Shown: positions 1-11,860 of the stretch, one piece after another
Numbering within the stretch: position 1 is the first letter of the stretch
Layout of the letters: the number at the start of each line of letters is the position of its first letter
Assembly: GCA_009792885.1 (NCBI GenBank)
Contig: WMCF01000112.1
Span: 480,870 to 544,869 of the forward strand
Length of the DNA stretch: 64,000 bases
Source: Eremophila alpestris peregrina
Lineage: Eukaryota > Chordata > Aves > Passeriformes > Alaudidae
Direction: 5' to 3'
Position numbers and translations under genes: made by a program
Notes under the pieces: generated by a model
What the model was told of the DNA's origin: nothing
What the model saw: only the letters and a program-made list of their open reading frames with translations
Databases searched by the model: none

Positions 1-3000
1 AAGCCTCTTCAGCAGTCAGCAGAATGGCATGAGAAATGACATTCAGGCACTAAAATATGAGCAATATTTCAGTCTGTCCCCACTGCCAGGGGCCCAGGTA
101 ATGTCTGAGTCTATGCACAGCACATCCATGGCTTGTTTCCAAGCTCTGCTCCAGTCTGGCTAGATAATGAATATGCATGAGGGGGAGAGAGGAGGTGTGG
201 GGGGTTGTTTGTTGGTTTGTTTTGTTGATTTTTTTTTGTTTTGTTTTGTTTGGAGGGGAGGTTTATTTGTTTAACTTTTTCCAAAGAAATATTTTTGTTT
301 CTGGGGGCAGAAAACCTAACTGCTGTTTTCCCCTGAAGTACAAGTTTTGCACTGTGTACGTTGTTAAAGTGCAATGCTAAGGATGAAAAGATGTATCTCC
401 CCAAGCGATTTCTTGAGTTGTTTTTCATGCAACATAACAGTTTTCAATTGTTCCATGTAGCAGTCAAGTGGTCTTGTTTATTTTAGTCACGCCTGAGGAA
501 TTCTTTGAAGAAATTAAAAAAAAAAAAAATAAACCAGCAAACCATTTTGGGGTTAGACTCTCTGCTTGTTTTCAGCCTTCTCTGATCTTTGACATCCCTG
601 CTAAGAGATTGAAAAATTGGGATTGGTAACATTTCCCCATTTGCAATGGTGTAAACAAGCACATATCGTAAGACCCTGTCTGAGTTTTGACATCTGCTTC
701 TTTATCACTGATAAATATGAAATAGTTGCACAAGAATTTCAAGCAGCAGAGCTTCACAAGTGCTTTGGCCACTGCTGTACCCCATAAATGCTAATAAAGT
801 TTTGACATTAGCATCTAGAGGATGGGTTCTTGCAAGCTGGGTGTGTTTTAGTGTTTATGGTTGCTACTGCAAATCAGCACTGAATGTTCACAAGGAATAA
901 AGTGACTGAGCAGCAGAACTGGTGCTAAATTGTGGCAGCATTGTGTGGTGGGGTTATTGGTGGGAGAACAACTCTGCACTGATCTGTTCTTCCCTGAGGT
1001 GGGCACAAGGGCTGACCTGTCACAGACTTGCTGTGGGCCTGTTCAAACCTTGTCCCTAAATTTTCCTCAAGACCCAGAGAGCTCTAATGAGCCCTAATTG
1101 CTCCAAGCAGCCTCAGCTGCCCTTGTCCCATGGCCCAGGAGTGCTGTTAGAGCTCAGGGGGGCCTGGGACAGAGTTTGCTCCCTCCTGTCACCTGCCCTG
1201 CTGCTCACCCTTGCTCAGGTACCTCCAGACTCTGCTGGGGTGGCCTTTGGGACCAGTCCCACCCCTGCCAACTTTCAGTGTCACAGGAATTGTACAGGTC
1301 TTGTGCAGCTCCCCAGGTTTGCCTCCTCCCCTGTTCAGTGAGCTGATCACTAATGGAGGTTTCAGGCAGCTTTGTAGAGTAGGGGTTTTCTTGTTATTTG
1401 TTTTCTACAGTAGTTTATGCCTGATTTGTCTAAGAAGTTGCATAATTTATCTGCAGCTGAAAACTGCTCCCTTTGTACAGCACAAAGAATGACATTTTCA
1501 GTTTACTAAAATAAATAAAAAATAGGGGTGGGGAGTGGGGGGAGTCAAGGACGTGTTTATGTGCCTGTGGCTCTTGTTTGTGCCTGGCAGGTAAAAAGTG
1601 AGTGAACTGTTAAATTACTGTTGTGTTCCTAGATGAGGTCATCATTGATTTCTATGAAATTCTTTAATGTTGTTGCTAACTCCTAAAATCTATAGCAAAT
1701 ACTCACTGGACCATGTGTATTTCTGAGGATTTATGAGGTGTTTGTGATTCATTCAATCACAAATACGATATATACCAGTGAAATATGAAAAATTCTTTGG
1801 GTGGTAATTTCTCCTTTTATATTTCCTGAGCAGAGTACACCCTTGTAAGCACAATACCTGTTTCAATTGATCATTATTCACTGTAAAAAACTGGAAATTA
1901 ATTTAAGTTTTCAGCCTCTTATGCAAGCTAAGACAACCTAAACCTTTGGTATCCTTCCAGCATATGCTTGCTGAAATGCCAGTTTTAATACAGACACTTT
2001 TTGCTCTGGGCAATGCTTTGGTATCTGTTATTTGCTCAAACAAATACACTTATATTTTCTAGATAAATAAAGGTACCTCCAAGACTATTAAAAGCTACCT
2101 GGTGCCTTGTCCTAGTCATGAATATTTTTCCTAACAAATACAATAGAGTTCAACTGAGTTTGTTAGTTTTGGGGAGTGCCAAAATGGAAGTGTGTATTAA
2201 TTTTCCATGTGAGGTGAAGAGATGGTTTGTGCTCTCAGTGTGTGTGAAGTTTGCCTTCTGCACAGGCTCTTTGGACAGAAGGGAGGGTGTTGGTGATTTG
2301 CTTGTGCAAAGATGAAGTCCAGATGTGATGCTGGAGTGCAGCATCCCAAACCATGCTGCAGTAACACCTTTAGATGTGCACAGCAAGGAGGAGGAGCCTC
2401 TGCAGCTGCACAGAGGCACTTGGAGAGATTCTCCCAGTTCTCACCCCTCACTTTCCAAGAGCTTGACACACTGCTTGAGCTGGGATTTTTAGCTATGCAG
2501 TTATGCAATCAAAAAGAAATAAGGATTGTGATCCATATGGGAGCTGTTTATATTTTATTTATAAAATACTGGATTTTTTTTTTAAGTCTAAACACACAAG
2601 CACTCAGTAAAGTATAAGCAGAACTTAGCCCTGAAAAGACATGATTTTAGCTTACATTTCAAGATGAGAGTAAATGTTTGCCAAAGATATGTGCATGCTA
2701 ATACCTGGAATGCCTATAGTTCCTCTTAAGCCTTCTCAGAGTGATTGTAACTTACATAACTCTCAGCTAATTTTGCAACAAAGCCTTACAAGTGTAGTAT
2801 TTGGAAAACCAAACCATGCTCACAGGCAGAAATCAATCCTGGCTGTGGAAGATCCTTGATCCACCTTAGGCTTTGCATGAACAGCTCAAGTGGGGCTCCT
2901 GACTTGGAGATAATTTCACACCAGTGTAGGAGTACTACAGTGAGAACAGCCTAACCAGTACAAGAGGGGAAAAGCCTGAGCAGCCAACTGGTTTGAGTGC

Positions 3001-4999
3001 TGCAAGAGCACTGTGGCAAGCCCATCACACAGAGCTCAGGAACTGCAGAACTCCTGCTCATATTAAGAATCCAACAACGATTTTGAGACATTTATTTAAA
3101 TGTCTTACTTTTAATTCATCTTATTCTCACCATCCTTTATGGTCTACAGTGTTCCTCCTTCCCTCCTGAGGTCCTAAATGGATCCATGACATAACCAAAT
3201 GAGCTGTTCCAAAATGGAAGCACACTTTTTTGGTAGAACTATGGCATGCATAGTGCAACTTATTTGGAAGGAAGGAACTTGGCAGCAGGTTTGTCAACAC
3301 ACAGTTCTTGCTCAGACTCTTTGTAGAAACGATTCACCTAAATGAATCACCACTCATAGTATGGATAGGTGGCCTCTGAACTTCTGTCTGTGTCCAAAAT
3401 AGATCCTGAAGAGCTCCAGCTGCATCTCTAAGAATCAATGGTAGCACAATATGATGTTCTGCATCAGCTCTGAGTAGCAGAGCAGGAAAGATCACACAGC
3501 CCAGAGAATGAGTGGCCTCTGGACCTCAAGTCATCTCAGTGAATCAGACTGCTGAGTTCACTATAGTTCTGCATTAAATCTAGCATGCTCTTGAGTTGCC
3601 ATCTTGGTTTTGTGGCATATTCTTTAAGTTCATGAATTATTTTTCTGAGCACTCAGACTGTTGAGGAATGCTTGTAGCACGTATATGCCAAGCTACTGTA
3701 ATAATCCTTTGAGCTCCAGTGGTTGTTTGACCTACAATTACATTTCTAGTGTGTTTGATAAGAAATAGCTGAGAGCATAAGATTGCAGATGTGCATGTTG
3801 CTGGCATTATCATAATTGAGACATACTGGCTTGTTTAAAAAAAAAATGTAGTGAATGTGCTGAAGCTTTCAACTGGCATAACACAAACGCCCTGTGTTTA
3901 CTTTAAATGTCTGCATTTGCATCTTATGCAACCTTGACTAAAAAATCCTACAGTCTTCATGTTTCTGGATGCTTACTTGGAAATGTTTCTCTTCATCCGT
4001 GCTAACCTGCTGCCTGAGGTGGAAAGCAGATTTTGATTCTGTCTGTACTTTGCTCATTAGTAGAGGAAGCAAGATCCAAGCCCCTCTTGAGCTCATCTCA
4101 ACACGTGCCTGGCCTTAAACTGTGATGAAGGCACCCTCAGCCCTGTGAAGCCAGTGGTAGCTGAGGCAGCATGAGGGATGGAGCAGGTTTCCATTTCCCC
4201 CTTGGGTGAGGGTGGAAGCAGTGCAGAGGTCTGTGTGCTGTCCCAGAGCTGGAGAGAAGCACACAGGCAGCCCTGGAGGCTCCAGGCAGGAACAGAGATC
4301 TCCTGGCTGTGTGGCAACAATTCACTTCCAGCCTATTCACTAGGGGAAAAGAGGCTTGCACAGTTCTGTTGCTGTTTATCTGCCTGTTTATCTCCCAGCC
4401 TTGGTCTTATGGCCCTGTGAAATACATGTAAAAGAAACATTTCAAAGAGAAACAGGACCCTATGACTTGAGGTAAACCTGTGGTAGAAGAGGCCCAGGGA
4501 AAGGACAACCACACGAGCTTGTTTCTGGCTAGGATCAGCAAAACCACATCGAGAAAAATGCTAAAAATGGCCAAATAGCAGGATGCTGTTCCATCAAAAG
4601 TGACAATGAGCTTCCAAAATATGTCAGTCAGGTTCCATTATTCATGCCTCAGTTTTGCTGTGTCAGTATCTTCAACACCAAGGCGTACAATTTACAAATC
4701 CAACCGAGAAGCTTGCTCCTTTGGTCCCTTATTTGTGTAGCTTTTGTACCACTTCGGGATTGTTCAGTCAGTCACACCACCCACATGTTGGAAGCTTTGC
4801 ATTGCTTGGGTACATTCCAGCTATCACCCTCTTTCTGCCTTTTCTAGCAATATAAAAAATGATTATGTGATTTTATTTTACTGCTCTGTGCTATGCTTAA
4901 CAGCCTGTATGAATACAGAACTTGATGTAGGTAAGGTAAAACAGAAACTATTTCTCCACAATAAGTAAACAAGTTTAGCTCATTATCTATTTTGTAATC
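1..4999. other. Unique noncoding sequence
   Basis: No gene, RNA or mobile element is recognised. A GC-rich island at about 1080-1350 allows three overlapping frames of 82-93 codons, which is a composition effect. A G-run cluster at 1525-1544 has three G-tracts only. A phrase at 2915-2945 ('ttcacaccagtgtagg') faintly resembles an old amniote repeat but is too short to call. Confidence 0.7.
205..252. repeat. T/G-rich low-complexity run
   Basis: A (TTTTG)-like run follows a G-rich stretch at 180-204. It is ordinary simple sequence. Confidence 0.8.
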
Positions 5000-5290
5000 A
5001 TTCCCTACTCAGCATGTATGCATAATTTTTGTTGCCCAAATTATCCGGAGGTTAAACTAAAGCTTACATATAAATAGGAAATATTTCCCATATTCAGCTG
5101 CACAGCTCCCTGCTAGGCAGAGGAACACGTATGTGCATATTTTACAATGGCACTGAGCACACATTTTTCATTCTTTTCAAGTCTCTGTGGGTTTATGTGG
5201 CGGTGACTGTGGGCCTTTGATCAGGCTGGCTGTTTGAAATCTCAGAGTGGCTAATAGCTCCTTGTTAGCGAGGGGGAGGAGATGAGCACT
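5000..5290. promoter_or_regulatory. Candidate regulatory block with TCF/LEF site
   Basis: The stretch contains CTTTGATC at 5215-5222, an exact TCF/LEF consensus, inside a run that retains several CpGs ('ccggagg', 'acacgtatg', 'ggcggtg', 'agcgaggg') in otherwise CpG-poor DNA. CpG retention suggests constraint or recent unmethylated status. No coding frame is seen. Confidence 0.28.
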
Positions 5291-6399
5291 GAGGCTCACA
5301 ATCACAGGCAGTCACTCGGTGAACTCCTGAACCCGAGTGTTTTGGAGTGCTTTTGAAAGCAGGGGTTTGAATTGAAGCATTTGAAGTTAGCACCGATATC
5401 AGTGCACAAGGATTTTCCAGGGAGTGGGTTACAGGTGGAACTGGAGAAGTGCACAGGGGACAGATGTGTGCAGCTGTTCAGGCCCACCAGGAAAAATTGG
5501 ATGGGTTGATCCCTGCAAGGGAGGTCTTTATTGGAAATACTGTGATATTGAGGATGGGAGGAACACTCTATAACTGTCCCCAAGCCATAGAACTGCCCAC
5601 TACCTACTCAGACCAAGGCTGGGGCTGCACTCAGCCTCAAGAAGAGGGTAAGGGATGTGCTTGGTTACCCCACGCTGCAGAGCAGTGCTAACTTGGGGGA
5701 ACAAAAATAAATACTGAGCAGAAGAAGAAGTCCAAGTAGTGTTTTTAAGTATCTCTTCCTTAAGATAACCAAATGAAACAGGACAAGTTGTGGATGTAAA
5801 ATACCTGTGTGTTGTACGTGCTGCTGGTTTTGAGGGTTGGTGCTGGTCTTCTGGGGGAAAAAAGAAGGTATTGTTCAGGTGGACTATAGATCAATAAAGA
5901 AGACTAGTAAAACTAGCTACAGAACAGGAAAAGGGACAGAAAATTAATATTTATTTTGAGTAAAAGCATTGGTAATAATAATTTAAAAAGGCAGGACTTA
6001 TAGAAATCAAATTATTGTGTACCTTGTATCCCATTATTAGAAGGCTGGTTCACAGAGACCTAAAGTCTGTTATTAAAATCGGTGACATGATTTACATGAC
6101 TGAAACATTAGAAATCAATAGTTATGACTTATTTAGGAGGGATTTGGTGGGCATAGAGGTAAACAACCATTGTAAAAAATCATATTTCCAAGCAAGAGGT
6201 ACTGAAACAAAACTCTCCTGAATGGCTATGAATCAGCTTCTGCTCACATGATTCACTACCCACAGTTTGTTTAACAATGGCTGAATTCCAAACGAGAACT
6301 GGATAATTCCCTTCCTACATTTACTTGCAATCCTCACAGTGGAATGATTTGTGGAATAATTATACTGGATAATTTGTCAAATTTCAGTTTAGACAGCGC

Positions 6400-6425
6400 T
6401 GCTGGAAAACAGTGCTGGAAAATAG
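6400..6425. repeat. Tandem duplication, 13 bp x 2
   Basis: TGCTGGAAAACAG (6400-6412) is repeated directly as TGCTGGAAAATAG (6413-6425), one difference. Confidence 0.88.
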
Positions 6426-9257
6426 ATACTGCTGCAGCTTGTACTTGATTATGCCTATCCTGCAACTAAATATGAATTATCTTGCCCAAGCCTAAAGTAT
6501 GAAGTTGTTTGGGAAGTCCAGCTTGCCTTCCTGGGCAAGTGTGATTTTTTCAAGAAAGGGTACTGAGTCCAAGGGGAAAAGGTAGAAAATGATCATTTTT
6601 CTCTAAAGACTTTTTCTATGTTCTCCCTCACAATCTGCATCAGCAAAAGGTGTTTTGCTCTTGGCCTGAAGCAGAGTTTTCACTTAATTTTTTTATTACT
6701 GTGCAATCTTAATACAACCTCAGAAAGCTCAATATCATGAGAACTGGTTTGCCAAAGATTCTCCAGAAAATCAGTGTGGTTTAAGACCTTAATTTAATAC
6801 TAAAGGTGTGGGAAACCAGTAAATAGATGCAATAAATGCTTCAGAGGCCAATGTTTTCTGCAGCTTCAGTTCTCATTATCTCCCCTTTAGCAATGCATCC
6901 CATCCCTGACTGTCAGATGAATTGGGTCTTGCATTGCACAAGGCATTATCTTCCACTGGGAAAAAATGTTCAGGAGGCATCCACGAGTACTCTGAGAACA
7001 AGAGCATCGTTTATGCAATGAGTAGCTCCTGACTCACCAGGAAAAAATAAAAAAAATCCTGCCGAGGCAGCTAATTTCCCTAGAGCAATACTTTTTGTTT
7101 GTAAACAGGGCCGTGCATCTCCCGAGCTGTGCAAACATCTCATCACAGATCACTTACACACACAGATTACTTCTCTGAGCCACTTCTGACTCCTCCATTC
7201 CCGAGGAACTCCAGCCAATCTCTACTCTCGATTTCACTTGTTTGTCTTTCCTTGTGGAAGTTGTTCAGGATGGGAAAAGGGAAGTAAAAGTCCCAGGTTT
7301 TTCCATGTTTTTTGGGAAGTAGAGATCCAAGTCCTGCTGGACAGCAGAGCAACTGAGGTCTTAATTGCCTTTAAAAGTCACTCCTTTTAAATTAAATATT
7401 CATCTTACAGAAATGTCTGTGTTCCTGACATGTAAAATGTGTTTATCACTATGAGATGCCCTGTGGTGTTTACAGATACCTCCAATAAATAATGGGGTGA
7501 GAAGGGAACCCCACAGGTTGGGGACAGCTGAGGGGAAACAGGCATTTACTGTAGATTTATGTTGATATTGCTCCATAGATTTGATACTTTTCAACCCTTT
7601 TCTAAATGACTCCGTGTTATAGATGGATGATATAAATAGAGTCTGAATTTTCTAGACCTTTTCATAATGTCATCTTAGACCAGTGAGCCTGGAAAGGTGC
7701 AAAATAAGAGCAAGAGCTGAGTACTTTTTACATAAAATCTTGATGCTCAAGTCAAACTGATCTAGAAATAAAAAGACTGATTTACTTCTAAGGTAATCTG
7801 CCCCAGATTTTTTTGGAGGAGGCATTAACATGCCATAGTTGGCCAATTTATTATTAAATACATAGCCAACATAAATACAAACCCAGGTGAGAAATTAGCA
7901 TTCTTCCAAGTGTAGTCTACATATATTTATTAATAATGTATGTCAATCCATATGATGTACAACCACTGCTTCTTCCCTTCTAATAGAAAACTCAAATCAC
8001 CAACAGTGTGCATAAAATACAGCATTTTGGCTTCTAGTGCTTCTCAGTGAGTTCTGCCTTTTAATTTGATATATTTTTAGCATCTCTGATGAACAGGGCA
8101 CTGGATTGTGTGTCAGAGATTCTGGATTTCTGCCTCAGCCACATTATTTTTGTTATTAATTGATGGCTAAATACAATGCCATCTATTCCCGAAAATGAAA
8201 CCTTAGCAACAAATTAATGCATCTAAGACTATAAGTGCACATGTGTATATAAAATTAAAATCTCCATAGTGTGAAACAGTAAAAATGGAAGGGTTGCAAC
8301 AAGGAAATAGATTAAAAGAAGTGTGTAGCAGGTTGTAGTAGGGATCAAAAAGATGCATGCCTTGACTTTATTCCATTTTCTTCTTCATGAGCAGGTAATA
8401 GACTATTTTTGATACTTTTTCCAAAGCTGCCCAGGAACCCTAGCTACTAAGCCATAAAGGGAATGGGTAACTCCCCAGAAGGCTTCCTTTCTTTTCTTTT
8501 TCCCCCCACACATTTATAAAAGCAAAATAAAAAAAAAATTAAAAAAAGACATCCAGCTTCAAAGTTAGATGTAAAATAATTTTCCTTTATCTATTATCTT
8601 GCCATGCACAATGTACTAAAGCAGTTTTCTGCATGTTATGGAATTTAACGTTAAACAAAAATAAGCAGAAACAGAAATCTGTTTTAATTTCCTTCTAATT
8701 ACTTCCTCAGAACCAATCAACCTGCCAGTCAGGGGAATTGAAGACAGCAAACAGCTCAACATTTTAGCATCTTTGTTTTTACATAGAAAACTTATTTGCT
8801 TTGTTAATAGACAAAAAAAAAAGTCACTGAATTTGGTTTCAAGTGTAGGTAGCTGATTATTTCTTGAGACAATATTTACATTATTTTGTTTCAAGTTAAT
8901 TTTGAGGTTGCTTTTTTTTCCCCAGCACAATCAGTTAAAAAAAGATGCCTGCCAAATCTCAGGGAGGTTCTTTTGAAGATGCTGAACAAAATCCTAAATT
9001 AAAGTAACAGTGATAACACTTCCATTTGTTGAAAATAAGGATAAGAATGTTGAATTAAGGTGCCTTTAGAACAAATACATTCCTAAAGAAGAGAAATCAT
9101 TTTGAAACTGATTTCTTTTGCATCTCACTTCTGTAGTCATGTACACACATCACTAAAACTCACACAATTTCTCCCTCTCATGTAACAGAAAGCACAGGCT
9201 TAAGGTTTTCAAAGTGTTACCTGCACCCACAGGAAAAGTACAATATATACTTGGATT

Positions 9258-9293
9258 ATTGTATTTCTTTATGCTATTGTATTTCTTCATGCT
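9258..9293. repeat. Tandem duplication, 18 bp x 2
   Basis: ATTGTATTTCTTTATGCT (9258-9275) is followed at once by a copy (9276-9293) that differs by one T-to-C change. Confidence 0.9.
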
Positions 9294-10730
9294 GGATCTG
9301 GAAAGCATGTGATTTGTTTTCAGAGGAAACTCTATTCCTAAATTCCTTTGAAAAATCTCCCTCACTAAATCTGTTATCACCCTAATTCTTTATACAGATA
9401 ACAAAAGGCATCCGTCCTGTCTGTTCTTTAAATGTGTAACAAAAATAGTTTGATTAATTCAAAACAACAGGCATGGCAAAAGAAAGTGATATAATGAATC
9501 TGTAAATGGAGAGATTTTTTCTTGGGCTTCTTTTTTTCTTTTGTGAGTTTTTTTCCTTGATTTTTTTGTTTTGTTATGTTTGTGGAATTTTGGGGGCTGG
9601 TTTTGTTTCCTGCAGCTTTATTCAAGTAGTGTGCAAGTAAGGAAGGGAGGGGTTTGTATTTAAGGTATCAGTCTGGAAGATAGGATTTATATCTTTCCCT
9701 GCCTGAGATGTTTGTTTCTGAGTTGGATACTGATTGTTTCCTAGGTTGGAATAGTGATAGCATAGCATTCCTAAAGTCTCAGAAATGAAGATGTGGGAAG
9801 GAAGGCAATGCCTACAAAGCACTTCAGACTTTGTTTCATTTCTTGTGAAATAATGTTTCAGTTATTTTTATTAAGAGCAGCAAACAAAACGAGGAACAGA
9901 CAAACTCCAAAATTCAGAAACCTCAGCTTCAGCACCTTTCCACTGCCTAAATTTCAAACACTTATGTAAGGAGGGATGCACTTGACTTGCAGAAGGATGC
10001 CTGAGGGCAGGATACAGCTTCGGGGAGAGGAGGGAAGGGCTCTGAGATTTAGTGTGGGTTTACTTATACATGGACTATAGACAAGTAACTATTATTTTGG
10101 TTTTGTTCCTCTTACTTTTTATTGCTTATTTGTGTAGACTCTTTCTTTCTTAGATGGTATTTGTTCAGTAAGTTGAACTTAGTTGAACATTTTAAGTAAT
10201 CTTTCTGCAGTTTGATTGTTTTTTCATGAAAACTTCATTTTCCTTGCTTTAGCCTCTCATTGGATGTGGTTATTTAACTCACTTGGTGATGAGTGCTGCT
10301 TACAGACGGAATTATTGAAATATCTGTAAAAAGGAGATTTTCAAGTGGAAGCACAGAAGTTCTCCTTGTGAACTTGAGAGTATTTGCATGGGCATGAGAG
10401 ATTTCTGAGGGAGCAGAAGGTAAAGCTTTTTTGTGCAAGCTCATGGAATAGACAAAAAGTTTCTTTTTCTGCAGCATTGTAGTTTTGTTTCCCTGCTTCA
10501 AACAGCTATTTTTCTTGGTTTCCAGGTCCCGAGCAAGAACTATAAATGTCACAATATGCTGAGTTAATGAGGGAGCACCAGGCTGGGCTCTCTCTGCAAG
10601 ACTTAGCTTTGTGGTTTTAAATCAGAAAATCAGAGCCTTAAATTTATCTGAACATAGCCTCCTTTTTGCCTGTGTGGTTTAATGTGGCTTAATTAACTAA
10701 TGTCTTAAGTGAGGATTCAAGTACCCATGT

Positions 10731-11860
10731 AGATTAAATGAACCAATTTAGGATCCTGCAGGAGCTGAGTCCCTCTGAAAATACATCTCTTCTTCCACAA
10801 AGGAATACAGAAAACGCTTTGGAGGCTGTATCAGTTTTGGTGGCAGGGGTGGTTTCTGAGAGAAGCTGCAGGAGCTCCCCGTGTCCAGCAGGGCCAGGGC
10901 AGTGCCTCTGGGATGGCAGATTTGGGGCTGGGGATGAGCAGCTGAGCAAGGACAAACTGCAGCCTGGGAGAGGGGCTGGAGCAGGACAAGAGGGTGAAGA
11001 GTGACCACTCTCTCATCTGGTCTCAACCCATGAACCTTTCATTACTGCTGTGATGTTTTCTCTCCCCTGTCCAGCTGAGGAGGGGAATGACAGAGCAGCT
11101 TTGGGGGCACCTTCATCCATCCCAGGGCTGTTCCCTGTGAGGGGAAGGTTGGCCTGAGAGTGGCAGGTGCTGGGCAGCACCAGCAATGTCCCTAACAGGG
11201 CTCAGGTACAGCCCCAGAGCTGGGCAGGAGCTGCCACAGGCAGCCAACAGCTTGTGGAGAGGGGCTGGGGCTCCCCTGTCCCCCACCCCCAGCAACCCCA
11301 ATGTCCCTTGGGCATCCCTTGGGGAACGAGAGCTGAGGTCACAGGTAGAAGCCAGCAATGCCTTTGTATATGGATTTGAGGAGTGTTAGTCCCATAAACA
11401 CCAAATGGGAGTTAGAGAGCTTGGAGTGTTGCACTCTGAAAACCTTGACTGGGCAGACAACAACTCCTGGGGTTCCTGTCTGCCCACCCAGTGCATTGCC
11501 ATGGACTGCCTTTCCCTGGGTCATGGTCCAGCTCTGCCCCACACCATCCCAGCAGGGCTCCTGCTGCCTCTGGGCCCACATCACCTGCAGACTGTGTCAG
11601 GGGCTGGGCATTGCTTGACATCACTGGAAGTTTACACTTATTTTCTCCCATGTGTTTATTTTTATGTGCTTGAATATTGCAAAACAATCTGTTGTGCTAA
11701 AAGGACAAGTTCTGCACAAATGAGGACAGACTCAGACGTAGGTATTAATTCTTTAAACAGCCAATTCAAAGGAAATATCCTGATTTCCAAAGCTGTACCA
11801 CACAAGACAAAGGAGACTGATGTACTTCTTAACAGTCACCATAAACAGTCATAACAGACA
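10731..11860. other. GC-rich block with many overlapping chance frames
   Basis: The block is clearly richer in G and C than its surroundings. Ten or more overlapping frames of 60-149 codons occur on both strands and in several phases, including the window's longest (11405-11854, plus strand). None shows a known domain, a start context or splice logic, and they contradict one another, which points to low stop-codon frequency and not to coding. CpG is scarce, so it is not a CpG island. Confidence 0.65.

Larger units (their letters stand above)
5291..10730. other. Unique noncoding sequence
   Basis: No gene is recognised; frames are under 105 codons and unrelated to known families. The stretch holds the two tandem duplications listed separately. 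An isolated donor-like GGTAAGGG near 5647 has no convincing acceptor. Confidence 0.7.

Noticed and set aside
1525..1544. G-quadruplex in the G-rich run
   Set aside because: It has three separated G-tracts of three or more, not the four required for a canonical three-tetrad quadruplex.
11405..11854. Longest open frame (149 codons, plus strand) as a gene
   Set aside because: It lies in a GC-rich block where frames in other phases and on the other strand are nearly as long, shows no domain, and its second half runs into ordinary AT-rich DNA.
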